From CAVQCX01 sp963711095 (GTDB taxonomy: Bacteria; Pseudomonadota; Gammaproteobacteria; Chromatiales; Chromatiaceae), in NCBI GenBank assembly GCA_963711095.1, contig CAVQCX010000028.1, positions 24,241 through 88,240 on the forward strand: a DNA stretch of 64,000 nt, read 5' to 3'. Every line of letters starts with the position of its first letter. The stretch's first letter is position 1. Under the pieces are notes generated by a model. It saw only the letters and a program-made list of their open reading frames with translations. It ran no database searches and had not been told where the DNA came from. The translations under genes and the position numbers were made by a program. Below are positions 36,098 to 44,794 of this stretch, piece by piece.

Positions 36098-36574
36098 CTA
36101 AGGTGGGTGTCCCGATAGCGCCCCGATAGCGCCTTCGGCACCGCGTGCCTCACCCTTGTCGATAAGATCCACGATCAGCCGCCGCAGCTTGGCCGGGTCC
36201 TGACAAATGCGCCGGGAACGCATTTGGACGCGGCCAGCGCGGCCGCAGGCCGAGGAGCAGGGATGGTCCGAGTCAAACTTGTTCTGCGACTTGTTGAAGA
36301 TCAGCCCAAGCAGGCCCTTCTTGTTGCCGAGCGCCTTCAGGGTATGGCGATAGTGATCGAACAGCTCGTCTCCATCCTTGCGCAACAGGTTTCGCCAGTT
36401 CCACACCGACGGCACGATGCTCTGCTCGTTGTAGGGCGCCTTGGTGCGTTCGTCGGCCATCTTGAGGAACAGCAGGTAGGTAAGCTGCTCGACGTAATCG
36501 CCGTAGCTCATGCCGTCGTCGCGCAGTACGTTGCAGTAGTTCCAGAGCTTCTGGACGATGGTGGCGGTATTCAT
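36098..36574 (-). pseudogene. hsdM: HsdM N-terminal fragment 1 with in-frame palindromic insertion
   Basis: Begins like a type I restriction methylase subunit (QKLWNYCNVLRDDGMSYGD, LTYLLFLKMADERTKAPYN), continues to GNKKGLLGLIFNKSQNK, and ends after LRRLIVDLIDKG. The methylase domain is missing. Between NKSQNK and QDPAKLRRL lies a 75 bp (25 codon) insertion at 36203-36277 that keeps the frame and carries the hairpin AAATGCG-ccgggaa-CGCATTT. The same site is occupied by a related insertion in fragment 3 at 40161-40233. Confidence 0.85.
36203..36277. repeat. 75 bp palindromic insertion in hsdM fragment 1
   Basis: It starts ACAAATGCGCCGGGAACGC (plus strand) and ends with GTCAAA. It shares ends, length and hairpin plan with the 73 bp insertion at 40161-40233, where the stem is AAATTCGCT-ggg-AGCGAATTT. 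The arms differ but both pair. Confidence 0.75.
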
Positions 36575-36588
36575 GCCTTCGGTAACTT

Positions 36589-37287
36589 TCAGTCGTCCAA
36601 TGCCGCGATCAGACGCAGCCGGCGCATCAGTTCGGGGAGACGCGCCTGGCTCGCCGCATCGCCGGAAAGCTGTCCGGGCAGGGCGGTCACAAAACCGTTA
36701 TCGCCCAGCAGGGTGCGCAATTGGTGCGAGATATAACGCCGCAGATCCGCATCTTCCGCGTTGATCTCGTCGATCAGCGCACGACGCCCGTCGATCACGG
36801 TAATCAGGTCTTCGAGGTCGTGACTGGCCAGGTAATCGTTACCGCCGCGACCACGGAATGCCTCGAACTTCGTCGCCAGAAACAACGGCGCGGTGATGAG
36901 CCGGATGACACGCCCATTCGGCAGATGGACGGTCCGAGCGGCTTGCACGACCTTCGGATACCAGCGATTGTGAAACCCCAGGATGCCGGGCTCACTGGGC
37001 ATCATGTCCAGCAACACGCCATCCATCACCCAGCGACATATCGGCGCATCGTCCGACAGGTCGTGTCTGAAACCGCGCGCCTCCAGCTCGCGCTCGATGG
37101 CATGGTAATGCGCGATCGAAACGGCATGCACCACCACGTCCACATCCTTGGTGGGCCGAATCGTCTGCGCTCGCGGCGCGGTCAGCAGAAGTCCCGTCGC
37201 GCAACCGCCGACGAACACCAGCGACTCGCGTAGATCGCCGAGCGCTTCGACGATCGACAACAAGATATTCAGATTCGGGTCGTCCAT
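36589..37287 (-). CDS. AbiEii-like nucleotidyltransferase (putative toxin)
   Basis: 232 aa. FVGGCATGLLL and RPTKDVDVVVHA form the nucleotidyltransferase core (GG and DxD metal ligands), with further segments WVMDGVLLDMMPSEPG and APLFLATKFEAFRGRG typical of AbiEii/MenT-like proteins. Such enzymes act as toxins, some by modifying tRNA 3' ends. It is 15 bp downstream of a wHTH regulator gene. That gene's promoter holds two identical palindromes, which is the layout of an autoregulated toxin-antitoxin pair. Confidence 0.75.
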   Translation of the reverse strand: MDDPNLNILLSIVEALGDLRESLVFVGGCATGLLLTAPRAQTIRPTKDVDVVVHAVSIAHYHAIERELEARGFRHDLSDDAPICRWVMDGVLLDMMPSEPGILGFHNRWYPKVVQAARTVHLPNGRVIRLITAPLFLATKFEAFRGRGGNDYLASHDLEDLITVIDGRRALIDEINAEDADLRRYISHQLRTLLGDNGFVTALPGQLSGDAASQARLPELMRRLRLIAALDD

Positions 37288-37302
37288 GATCTTCGAGCCC
37301 CT

Positions 37303-37839
37303 TTAAAGCAACCGTTCTTCGAGGAGCTTTCTTGCCAGCTCCCGCTCCCTCGCCTGTCCTGCCCGCAACGCATCGAACAAAGCCAGCAACTGATACAGCG
37401 GGGGATCATCCAGCGCGGCCAGCGGCAGATTCCCGTATAGCGGCAGTAACCCCGGCCCGCGGGCTATGCCTTCGGGATGCGGCCAGACCGGTGGCGGTTC
37501 ATTCACCGCCGCTATCAACCCTGTGAGTGGCGCGGCCCCGTGCGCCGTCGGAAAGCCGATCGTCATCTCCCCGCGCACGGCGGGATAGGCATAAGGCGCA
37601 CCAAAGATCACAAAGGATCGCAAAGCCGCCAACACCGGCTGAGGGGGACCCTCGATTTCGGCCACCAGCCGGGCGGCCATCAGACGTTGGACGGCCGCAT
37701 GCGCCTCGAAGCGGGACAGGCGCATGGCCTCGCCCAGGGTGGCATACGCCAGCCACTGACCTTTCAGGGCCACGAGTTTCAGGGCGATCGCCAAATCCTG
37801 GGGCTTCAGCACCCACTGCCGGTTGCTGGCCCGCTTCAT
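37303..37839 (-). CDS. Winged-helix regulator, putative antitoxin of the nucleotidyltransferase
   Basis: 178 aa from ATG 37839, chosen because AAAGG lies at a good distance upstream; the frame opens earlier at 37875. The N-terminal half (LKPQDLAIALKLVALKGQWL, then AMRLSRFEAHAAVQRLMAA) is a helix-turn-helix. The C-terminal half is rich in Pro and Leu and I do not recognise it. Cotranscribed with the nucleotidyltransferase. The two GTATGC-N5-GCATAC palindromes just upstream are its probable operators. The antitoxin role is inferred from context. Confidence 0.6.
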   Translation of the reverse strand: MKRASNRQWVLKPQDLAIALKLVALKGQWLAYATLGEAMRLSRFEAHAAVQRLMAARLVAEIEGPPQPVLAALRSFVIFGAPYAYPAVRGEMTIGFPTAHGAAPLTGLIAAVNEPPPVWPHPEGIARGPGLLPLYGNLPLAALDDPPLYQLLALFDALRAGQARERELARKLLEERLL

Positions 37840-37880
37840 GGCGACTGACCTTTCAGACGACTTGGCGCGTTTCATATGCT

Positions 37881-37937
37881 GTATGCATATAGCATACTGC
37901 TGGGCAGGTTACCAGCGGATGTATGCAATCTGCATAC
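37881..37937. promoter_or_regulatory. Two identical operator palindromes
   Basis: GTATGC-atata-GCATAC (37881-37897) and GTATGC-aatct-GCATAC (37921-37937) are perfect 6+6 inverted repeats with 5 bp spacers, centred exactly 40 bp apart. An extra half-site GCATAC lies at 37939-37944. They sit at the upstream end of the regulator gene. Confidence 0.8.
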
Positions 37938-38002
37938 TGCATACGCCCATTTGGCTCCGGATTGCTCTCAATTGCTGAAGCGCAGGGGTTCAGTTTCGAA
38001 CT

Positions 38003-38435
38003 GCGATGAAGGGGTTGTTACGCGACTTGTTGAAGATCAGCCCGAGCAGGCCCTTGTGGTTGCCCAGCGCCTCCAGGGTGTGGTGGGTGAGGCGGAAAGA
38101 GACCGAAGTCCAGTGGACTTCGGTCCCGCCGAACGCCCGAGGCAGGAGCCGAGAGCCGGGTTTTCGTGCGAGCGCAGGACAGCGCGAGCCTGAAAACTGA
38201 TCGAACAGCTCGCCGCCGTAACTTCCTGCGGGAGAGGGCCGGGGTGAGGGCTCGGCCAACTGTACTTCTCCGGCACCGGGCTCTTCTGGTTGTACGGCGC
38301 CTTGGTGCGCTCGTCGGCCATTTTGAGGAATAGTAGATACGTCAACTGCTCGACGTAGTCGCCATACGACATGCCTTCATCCCTAAGGACATGGCAATAA
38401 TTCCAGAGCTTGTTAACGATATCGCCCGGACTCAT
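38003..38435 (-). pseudogene. hsdM: HsdM N-terminal fragment 2, interrupted by two repeats
   Basis: MSPGDIVNKLWNYCHVLRDE and LTYLLFLKMADERTKAPYN begin a second hsdM copy, which runs to EKYSW. A dispersed repeat (38226-38250) then breaks the frame. The text resumes at GGELFD and is interrupted again by the palindromic element containing 38101-38125. It resumes in the same frame as HTLEALGNHKGLLGLIFNKS and ends. Compare fragment 1, where ELFDHYRHTLKALG is uninterrupted. Confidence 0.8.
38101..38140. repeat. Structured palindromic repeat inside hsdM fragment 2
   Basis: GACCGAAGTCCA-g-TGGACTTCGGTC (38101-38125) is a perfect 12 bp stem with one central base, followed by CCGCCGAACGCCCG. Core and tail match the repeats after hom, but the arms differ and still pair. 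Confidence 0.8.
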
Positions 38436-38460
38436 AGCTCAATTCCTGTCGTCGCGGAGG

Positions 38461-38520
38461 GTGAGCCGGGGTTTCTCGCGAGTACCTGCGTACTCGCGTG
38501 CCGGCGAACGGGCGAGGCTC
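38461..38520 (+). repeat. Structured palindromic repeat, further copy
   Basis: GTGAGCCGGG, then the stem CGCGAGTA-cctgcg-TACTCGCG (38477-38498), then GCCGGCGAACGGGCG. The flanks match the copies after hom while the stem is unrelated in sequence. Confidence 0.75.
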
Positions 38521-38578
38521 TGCCCGAGCCCTGGGCCGTCGCAGTAGTTCCAAAGCTTCTGGACGACGGTGGTGGTAT

Positions 38579-39022
38579 TCATGGTGCAAGTTCGGGATGG
38601 TTCGCGGCCAGCCAATCGGTCATCTCGCCCAAAAGCCGTTCCGCTTCGGCGATGCAGGTGGCCAGCGAGGCCGGGTCGATGTCCTTGCCGGTGTAGTCCG
38701 AAAGGTTGCGTTTATTGCGCAGGGCGTCCAGCACCGCCACCCGCGGGCTCGGCAGACCGATGGTCTTGGGCAGCGACTGGAGCACGGTCTGATGATGGCC
38801 CGGCACCTTGGTGTCCGGCCGGAAGCCGTTGGCCATCAGGGCCGCCAGGGCGCACTGCATGATGCACTTGTAGGCGGCATCGAAGCGGTTCTCCGTGCTG
38901 ATGTTCTCCGCCCGCGCATCGCTTATGTTGCGCCGCGCGGCGGCCAGCAGGTTGCCGATCTCCACCCGGTCAGTCGTGTGTCTTTTTAACCGCCCGATCT
39001 TGAACAGGTTATCCAAGGTCAT
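38579..39022 (-). CDS. HEPN-domain protein of a HEPN-nucleotidyltransferase pair
   Basis: 147 aa all-helical protein. The motif LRNKRNLSDYTG near the C-terminus corresponds to the HEPN R-x-x-R/N-DY variant found in proteins paired with MNT enzymes. The classical RNase motif RxxxxH is not present, so RNase activity is uncertain. It overlaps the upstream nucleotidyltransferase gene by 14 bp. This close coupling is typical of toxin-antitoxin pairs. Confidence 0.7.
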   Translation of the reverse strand: MTLDNLFKIGRLKRHTTDRVEIGNLLAAARRNISDARAENISTENRFDAAYKCIMQCALAALMANGFRPDTKVPGHHQTVLQSLPKTIGLPSPRVAVLDALRNKRNLSDYTGKDIDPASLATCIAEAERLLGEMTDWLAANHPELAP

Positions 39023-39599
39023 CGTCCGTCCCCATCAGGAAAAGCCTGGGCTCCGCGATCACTCTTTGGACAAAGCGCTCTTGGGCGGCGCGCTGGGCGA
39101 CAAATTCCTCCGGCGTCATCACCACCGGGCTCAGTTCCCGCCCCAGCCGCTCCCGCAACGGCCAGAGCACCGCCACCACCTCGGCGAAGTCCACCTTGCC
39201 CAATACGAACAGATCCACGTCGCTGGTCCCCGTTTCCGTGCCCCGGGCCAGGGAGCCGAACACGAAGGCCGCCTTGATCCGCCCGGCCAAGGGTGCCAGC
39301 GCCTCGCGCAGCAGATCGGCCAGCCCGGCCGTTTTGCGGAAGATCTCGGCCAGTTCCGGGTAGATCGGACAGGCCCGGTTGGCCCGGTACCGCACTAGAT
39401 TGCCCGCCGGCTCGCGCAGCAGCAGCCCCACCTCAGTCAGGCTGCGCAACTCCCTGTGCAATGACCCCGGCGGTACCCCGGTCAGTCGGGAGATCTCCCG
39501 CACGTGCAGGCTGTCGTGCGGCCGCAGCAGCAGCAGCCCCAGCACCCGGCGGCGATAAGTGGAAAAAAAAAGGTCTAGGAGATTGACGGGCATGCGCAA
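39009..39599 (-). CDS. wHTH-MNT nucleotidyltransferase (antitoxin-like)
   Basis: 196 aa. An N-terminal ArsR-like winged helix (SLHVREISRLTGVPPGSLHR) is fused to a minimal nucleotidyltransferase domain with FVFGSLARGTETGTSDVDLF, the GS-x-G and DxD metal motif. MNT partners neutralise HEPN proteins, in known cases by AMPylation. The HTH suggests direct autoregulation. It overlaps the HEPN gene. Confidence 0.8.
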   Translation of the reverse strand: MRMPVNLLDLFFSTYRRRVLGLLLLRPHDSLHVREISRLTGVPPGSLHRELRSLTEVGLLLREPAGNLVRYRANRACPIYPELAEIFRKTAGLADLLREALAPLAGRIKAAFVFGSLARGTETGTSDVDLFVLGKVDFAEVVAVLWPLRERLGRELSPVVMTPEEFVAQRAAQERFVQRVIAEPRLFLMGTDDDLG

Positions 39600-39941
39600 T
39601 TGTTCTCAGAAACGCTTCGATTGTAGCAAGAAAGAGAACATCTGGCCGCTCCTCAAAGCGACGACACCAAATCTCGCATCGCCCTATCCGGCCATCCCAG
39701 TTTCCCGCGCACCGTCGACTGCCGCTCGTTGAGCCGGCAGGACACGGCCAGCGCGTCCAGGTCCACAACGTCGGGCACCTGATGCACCTGCGCCTCCAAG
39801 TCGCGCTTCGCTACGCGCCGCGAGGCCTGCACCGAGCGATCGGTGGCCGTATCGAAGCTAACCGGCTTGAGCGCCGGTGTCACCGTCGTGGTATGCACAT
39901 CCCGGCTGGTAAGATGGGTGGCCGGTAAGGTGGGTGTCCCT
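39600..39941. other. Stretch without a recognised gene
   Basis: A 110-codon minus-strand frame (39653-39985) contains SFDTATDRSVQASRRVAKRD but I do not recognise it. It may be the debris of a neighbour. Nothing else is supported. Confidence 0.35.
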
Positions 39942-40246
39942 TTAGCGGGCTGTCTCGCCGGGCTTCGGGGCCATGACATCCACAATGGCCTGGATTAGCG
40001 GGCGAGGGGTGAAGTACTGGCCGGCGCCGGACTTGGTGTCCGGGGCGTTCTTCTCCAGCAGACCTTCGTAGGCATCGCCCTCCACGTCGGCGCTCATCGA
40101 CACCCATCCTTCCTTGTCGATGAGGTCCACGGTCAATCGCCGTAGCTTGGCCCGGTCCTGACAAATTCGCTGGGAGCGAATTTGGACGCGCGTAGCGCCC
40201 GATGGATGAGCGCCATGGATGGCGCGAATCAAACTTGTTCTGGGCC
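39942..40246 (-). pseudogene. hsdM: HsdM fragment 3 (middle part) with palindromic insertion
   Basis: Reads CQDRAKLRRLTVDLIDKEGW, then GDAYEGLLEKNAPDTKSGAG and QYFTPRPLIQAIVDVMAPKP, i.e. the segment leading into the N6-adenine methylase domain. It stops before the catalytic NPPF region. Upstream, the 73 bp insertion at 40161-40233 separates it from a short AQNKF stub. That stub is joined in frame to the truncated SIR2 gene. Confidence 0.85.
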
Positions 40247-41574
40247 TTCTTTAAATCCTTGTGCAGCTGACCGCTGCGTTTGACTAGCCAAAGCAGCAAG
40301 GCCGGGTCGTCGAGATGACGGATGAGCCAGCGCGCCAATTGCCGCATCACTTCGTCCCAGCGGCTGCCACGCGCGCCGGCATCGACGATACACATCCATG
40401 GCGCCAGGGAATAAGGCGATGGCCTGCGGGTCAGGCTGAAGGCGAGTGTGTCATCCGCGACGGCCCTGGGCGGGACTCCGAAACGGGCAAGGTCGGCGTG
40501 TTGGTAGCGATCCTCGCTCAACGGCTCCAGCCAATCCAGCGAGGGGACCGGGTCCAAATCGGCAAAGCGCCTGGCGGGCAGGCCGCCCGGATCGCTCAGC
40601 GCCCACAGCAGGCGGCCGACGAAGCCGTCCTGCGAGGTGCTCGCTAGCGGACGCGCGATCGCGCACTCGACGACGATGCGTTCTTTGCCGCGCACGCCGT
40701 CGCGGTAGGTATCAGCCCAGACGCGCAGCGTCTTGTGCAAGTAGGCGTGACGGTTGTGTTCGCGGTAGAGGATGGGCGTGACGTTCTTGGCCTGCCATTC
40801 GTTGGCCCGCTCTTCCTCTTTGCCTTTGGAGTGGCTGCCGAAGGCGAACATTTCCGGCGGCGACTCGCCGAGCAGGCGGTCGGCGGCGAGTGCGTCCATC
40901 ATGTAGCGCAGCACCGGGTCGTTGATGCTGTAGCCGATGAAACACACGGTGTAGTTGCGAAATAGCTCGGTGACGAAACGTGCCGCCCAGCGTTCGGTGA
41001 GGTAAGCGAGGCCAAAATCGCCGCTGGAGACGACCAGGCGGTCCAGTTCGCTCGTTGTCAGTGTGGCGGTGAGGAGGCCATGCAGATACACCAGGCCGTC
41101 CCAGCGGTTCTTCGGCACGGGCAACAGCGGGGCGTGAAACCGCTCGATGGACAGCGACTTGGCGGCAATCACCTCCTCGAACAGGCGATCGAAGTTGGTG
41201 GTGATGAGTCGCGTGCGGCCCTCGCGGTTCCTGCCCAGCGTCAGCAAGGCGTTGTGGGTCGCCATTGCGTTTGGGGCGCTGAGATCGGGTGTCAGGATGC
41301 CCGCCAGCGCCCGGCGCACGGTCTCGCGGCCACCGACGATGTCCGCTTCCAGCAGGCCAATAGCGGTATCAAACTGCCCGGCCTTGATCGCCGCCTGTTG
41401 TACCGCGTTGGGTGTGGTCGCCAAGGCCGCATACAGCTTGTTCACCAGACCGGCGAAACCGGGCAGGCGCGCTGGGTAGGACATGCCCGCGCCGCAGAAG
41501 AACACCGCGCGCCCATCCTCATGCGCCTGTGTCAGGCGTTCGGGAATGTCGGGGCCGTGGCGGACGAATCGCAT
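40244..41574 (-). pseudogene. Truncated SIR2-domain defence protein fused to an hsdM stub
   Basis: Starts MRFVRHGPDIPERLT. A SIR2-like domain has VFFCGAGMSYPARLPGFAGL, RLITTNFDRLFEEV, LVYLHGLL (catalytic His) and FIGYSINDPVLRYMM. SIR2 proteins in defence deplete NAD during phage infection. The second half (residues about 320-440) ends at LLLWLVKRSGQLHKDL. There the sequence changes abruptly to KKAQNKF, which belongs to hsdM. Related proteins are much longer, so the C-terminal part is lost. Confidence 0.8.
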
Positions 41575-41860
41575 TCAGCCGGCTCCGGAGGACACGCGTT
41601 CGAGCGTTTCCGCGACCCCGCTGAGGGTCGTGCCCTCTTTCTTCGCCTCGATGATGCCCGCAGCCGCCGCGTTGATGCAGAGCAGGTAGTCGGCGAAGCC
41701 ATGGCCGGGCAGGGGAAACTCCCGGATGGCGACGCCGCGCTCGGCGTGAATGTCGGCGCGAGAGGCATCCTGGACCGCCCAGCCGGCGGCGCTCAGCAGC
41801 TCGTCGATGGTCTGTCTGACGGCTTGCTCCGAGGTTATCTTGGTCTTCCGTGGAGGACCC
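41575..41860 (-). pseudogene. hsdR: HsdR N-terminal fragment 1
   Basis: TSEQAVRQTIDELLSAAGWA, then FPLPGHGFADYLLCINA and GIIEAKKEGTTLSGVAE form the N-terminal nuclease region of type I restriction subunit R, with D and ExK visible. The frame ends a few codons later, right before the SIR2 start. The expected ATG (present in the second copy at 43498) is ATA here. The helicase domains are absent. Confidence 0.75.
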
Positions 41861-41967
41861 TGGGATTGTCGGTGGTGAAGCGCGGTGGGGCAAGGTTTGC
41901 GGGGTTGGTTGGGGTAGGGGGCGGCCTGGGGCCGCTGATCGCGCCGGGGGCGGCGCTCCCACAGGGG
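41754..41967. repeat. Direct repeat A (hsdR 5' region)
   Basis: About 210 bp resembling 43413-43625, from CGGCGCGAGAGGCATCCTGG through TTCCGTGGAGGACCCTGGGA to CTCCCACAGGGG. The two copies flank the broken Fic gene in direct orientation. Confidence 0.8.
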
Positions 41968-42114
41968 ACGCGCCAGGCGTTGTCGGAGCCCCTGGCGGCG
42001 TAAGCCGAGTGGTTGCGGGGAGGAGATACACGCCCGATGGTCGGTGGGCCGGCGCACATAACGTCCGGCACGGCGGAGCGGGTCAGCTTCGGCCATGTCG
42101 TCGGTTAGGTTGCA

Positions 42115-43243
42115 CTAGGGGCCATGGTGGCCTACTCGGGAATAAGGGGTGAATTCGTTGGTGTCCTGAGTCAGCAGACGCAGGAACTTCGGATGCACGA
42201 ACAGCTTCTCGCGGCCGGCCTTGATTTCCTTGAGCACCCCGATGTCGCAGAGCGTTTTGAGATACTTGGAGGCCGTCTCCCGGTGACCGATGCCGGCGTC
42301 GACCAGATTGCCGATGCGGCTATAGGGCTGAATGAAGATCTGGTCGACGCAGCTCACGGCTGTAGATGGACGGCTCTCGACGACGTATGTAGTCGACCAT
42401 GTGCTCCAGGAGCGCCCGGGCGGCTCGGGATCTTGTTCGCGGTCCAGATGGCGGTGTCGTTGACGGCTGTAAGCATGAATTCGAGCCAGGGTTGCCATTG
42501 GGCATTTCGCGTGACCCCCATCAGCAGGCGATAGTAATCGGCCTTGTGGCGGATGATATGGCGCGAAAGATATAGCACCGGGAGCTGGAGCAGGCCCTGG
42601 TCGACCAGGTAAAGGATGTTGAGCACGCGCCCCGTGCGGCCGTTGCCGTCAGTGAACGGATGGATGGCCGCGAACTGGTAGTGGCCAACGGCCATACGAA
42701 CGAGCGGGTCGAGCACCATCGTGCTCGTGCAGGAATCGCTCCCAATTGGCGAGCTTGTCCCGCAGTCAGGGCTTCACCTTCCGGTGGGGTGTAGATCAGC
42801 TCGCCGGTGGCTGGGTTGGCGAGGGTGGTACCGGGGACGCGGCGGATGTCCAGGTCGGTGTCTTTGATGGTCTGGCAGACCTGGACGGCGATTGCGGTGC
42901 ACAGGGGGCGCTTCTCCAAAGCGTGGAAGCCGCGATTCAAGGCCGTGCGGTAACGCAGCGCTTCCTGGGTGGCGGCGTCGGCTTGGCTTGTGGTCGCGAA
43001 CCGAAAGAGCTGGTCGCTGGTGGTGACGATGTTCTCGATTTCGGAGCTGGCCTGTGCCTCCAGCAAGGGGATGGTGTTGATGAGGACAGCCTGGTTGGGG
43101 AGGGTCTCCCCGACCTGCTTCAGCTCGGCCACCGCGGCCCGGGCCTCGATGCAAAGCTTCAAGACGGCCTTCGTCTCCAGCTCCTGCTCCGGGGGCAGAG
43201 GGGGTAGGTCGTTGTACGGGCGCGCAGGGTCGAAGGCCGCCAT
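42115..43243 (-). pseudogene. Fic family AMPylase gene with several frameshifts
   Basis: Pieces in all three frames rebuild one Fic protein of about 370 aa. N-terminal part: MAAFDPARPYNDLPPLPPEQ and the inhibitory motif SSEIEN (class II, S-x3-E-N). Core: AAIHPFTDGNGRTGRVLNIL, the full Fic motif. C-terminal winged helix: FIQPYSRIGNLVDAGIGHRE and LFVHPKFLRLLTQDTNEFTP. At least four frame changes occur, near 42770, 42720, 42420 and 42360. Fic enzymes transfer AMP to target proteins. As written this gene is dead. Confidence 0.85.
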
Positions 43244-43399
43244 ATGTCGGGCTCTTGTTGTTTCTTCGACGTATTTTCGGGATATGTCGAGATGCTCGAC
43301 ATGCTCCCGTTAATATGTCGACGTTTTGTATAAACGCCGACATATTAACCCGGCTCCCACCGAATACGAAATAGCGGATGCGGTTGGGTTGCCGACGAA

Positions 43400-43498
43400 C
43401 GCCCGGGTGGGCTCGGCGCGAGAGGCATCCTGGGTCCCCCAGCCGGCGGCGCTCAGCAACTCGTCGATCGTCTGTCTGGCGGCTTGCTCCGAGGTCAT
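43400..43498 (-). pseudogene. hsdR: HsdR N-terminal fragment 2
   Basis: From ATG 43498: MTSEQAARQTIDELLSAAGW, then TQDASRAE, after which similarity to fragment 1 stops. Only about 30 codons remain. It forms part of direct repeat B. Confidence 0.75.
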
Positions 43499-43625
43499 CT
43501 GGGTCTTCCGTGGAGGACCCTGGGATTGTCGGCGCTGACGCGCGGTGGAGCAAGGTTTCCCGAGCTGTCGGGGGACGGAGCGGGTTGGGGCCGTCGATCG
43601 CGCCGGGGGCGGCACTCCCACAGGG
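43413..43625. repeat. Direct repeat B (hsdR 5' region)
   Basis: Second copy of the repeat described at 41754-41967, with scattered mismatches. It includes the hsdR start and about 110 bp upstream. Confidence 0.8.
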
Positions 43626-43672
43626 GCGGGGCCGGGGCGTTTGCCGATTAGCTGCCGCTCGGGGGGCTTCGT

Positions 43673-44029
43673 TTACACGGCCGGGTCTTGAGGGTCGGAG
43701 AGTAGCTTCTCGAGGACTGCGCCCAGCGCGCCGAGGCTTGTCTCAACGACGCCCCAAACCAGTCGATTGTCCACGGCAGCGTAACCGTGGATCAAGACGT
43801 TACGGAACGCAACGATCCGCGGCAGGGCGGGAATCTGACTCGCCGTCGAGGGGTCGATTCGTGCGAGCTGGTTGAGGGCTTCCCCGATGATCTCGAATTG
43901 GCGCTCGACTGCAGAGCGGAGAAGTTCGTCGGCGTCGTAGTCTGCGAAGTGTTTGCCCGCGGTGAAGCGTGCGATGCGCGCAGCGGCCCGTCGCGCGTCC
44001 CACAGGAGCTTGCCGGCATCAGCGTGCAT
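43673..44029 (-). CDS. hepT: HEPN toxin of the HepT/MntA type (DUF86)
   Basis: 118 aa from ATG 44029 (MHADAGKLLWDAR). The catalytic RNase motif is intact in AFRNVLIHGYAAVD (R-x4-H-x-Y). SAVERQFEIIGEALNQLARI is the usual DUF86 core. HepT cleaves RNA and is silenced by AMPylation of the Tyr next to the motif. It overlaps mntA by 11 bp. This is one of the few modules in this zone that looks complete. Confidence 0.88.
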   Translation of the reverse strand: MHADAGKLLWDARRAAARIARFTAGKHFADYDADELLRSAVERQFEIIGEALNQLARIDPSTASQIPALPRIVAFRNVLIHGYAAVDNRLVWGVVETSLGALGAVLEKLLSDPQDPAV

Positions 44030-44327
44030 AGACGCTCCGGCGCTCGTCGGTGAGGCGGGCTCGGAAATAAGGGTTCGCGAGGCTGCTATCGGTAACGAGA
44101 TCCACTGACCGACCAAACAACTGTTCCAGGCCCTCTTTCAGCATGAAATAGGCCTGGGCGTACTGCGCCGGCGGCACGTCGTCGAATTCGACGAGGAAAT
44201 CCAAATCGCTCGTAGCCGGATCGAAATCGTTCCGGACGGCGGAGCCGAAGACGTCCAGCCGCCGTGCGCCGGCTCGTTTGCACAGGGCAGCGACTTCCTC
44301 GCGGTGCATGTCTATCAGGTTCGTCAC
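44019..44327 (-). CDS. mntA: MntA-type nucleotidyltransferase antitoxin
   Basis: 102 aa. DVFGSAVRNDF and ATSDLDFLVEF give the GS and DxD motif of minimal nucleotidyltransferases; the rest is the short MNT fold. It should AMPylate and neutralise the HepT partner that starts inside its last codons. Confidence 0.88.
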   Translation of the reverse strand: MTNLIDMHREEVAALCKRAGARRLDVFGSAVRNDFDPATSDLDFLVEFDDVPPAQYAQAYFMLKEGLEQLFGRSVDLVTDSSLANPYFRARLTDERRSVYAR

Positions 44328-44392
44328 AGGTCCATTATGGCGCGAAGATGATATTCGGACTATGCAGGTTGGTAGCCGAGCATCGGTGTCTT

Positions 44393-44780
44393 CTATTCGC
44401 CGGGCATGGTCCTCTCCGGCACCGCCGCCTCGCCCATGCAGTACCTCGCGATGGCCGCAAGAAACTCCCCGCCGTATTTCTCCCGCTTGGATTGGCCGAC
44501 GCCGCTGATGGCGAGCAAGGCCTCTTCGTCCAGGGGTTAGCGCCGAGCCATCTGCATCAGGGTCGCGTCGCGGGAGACGATCTAGGCCGATTTGCCCTCG
44601 GTATCGGCCAGGCGCTTGCGCAGGGCGCGCAGCTCGTCGAACAGGGCCTCATCGTAGGGGCCCTGGGCATCGGCCGCGCGCTTGTCTTCTTGGTCTTCTC
44701 CTTGATGCGTGGGCTGACGGCCCCCGGCCCGCCGTGGCTGGGTCGGAGGCCGAGGGTCTCGATGGTCGCGTCCCACCGGG
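44393..44780 (-). pseudogene. recQ: RecQ helicase C-terminal (HRDC) remnant
   Basis: Minus-strand reading gives PYDEALFDELRALRKRLADT then EGKSA, a stop, IVSRDATLMQMARR, a stop, then PLDEEALLAISGVGQSKREK and the end MPGE. This is the HRDC domain of RecQ with two in-frame stops. No helicase domain lies upstream. Confidence 0.85.
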
Positions 44781-44794
44781 ACAGCGGGCCCGGC

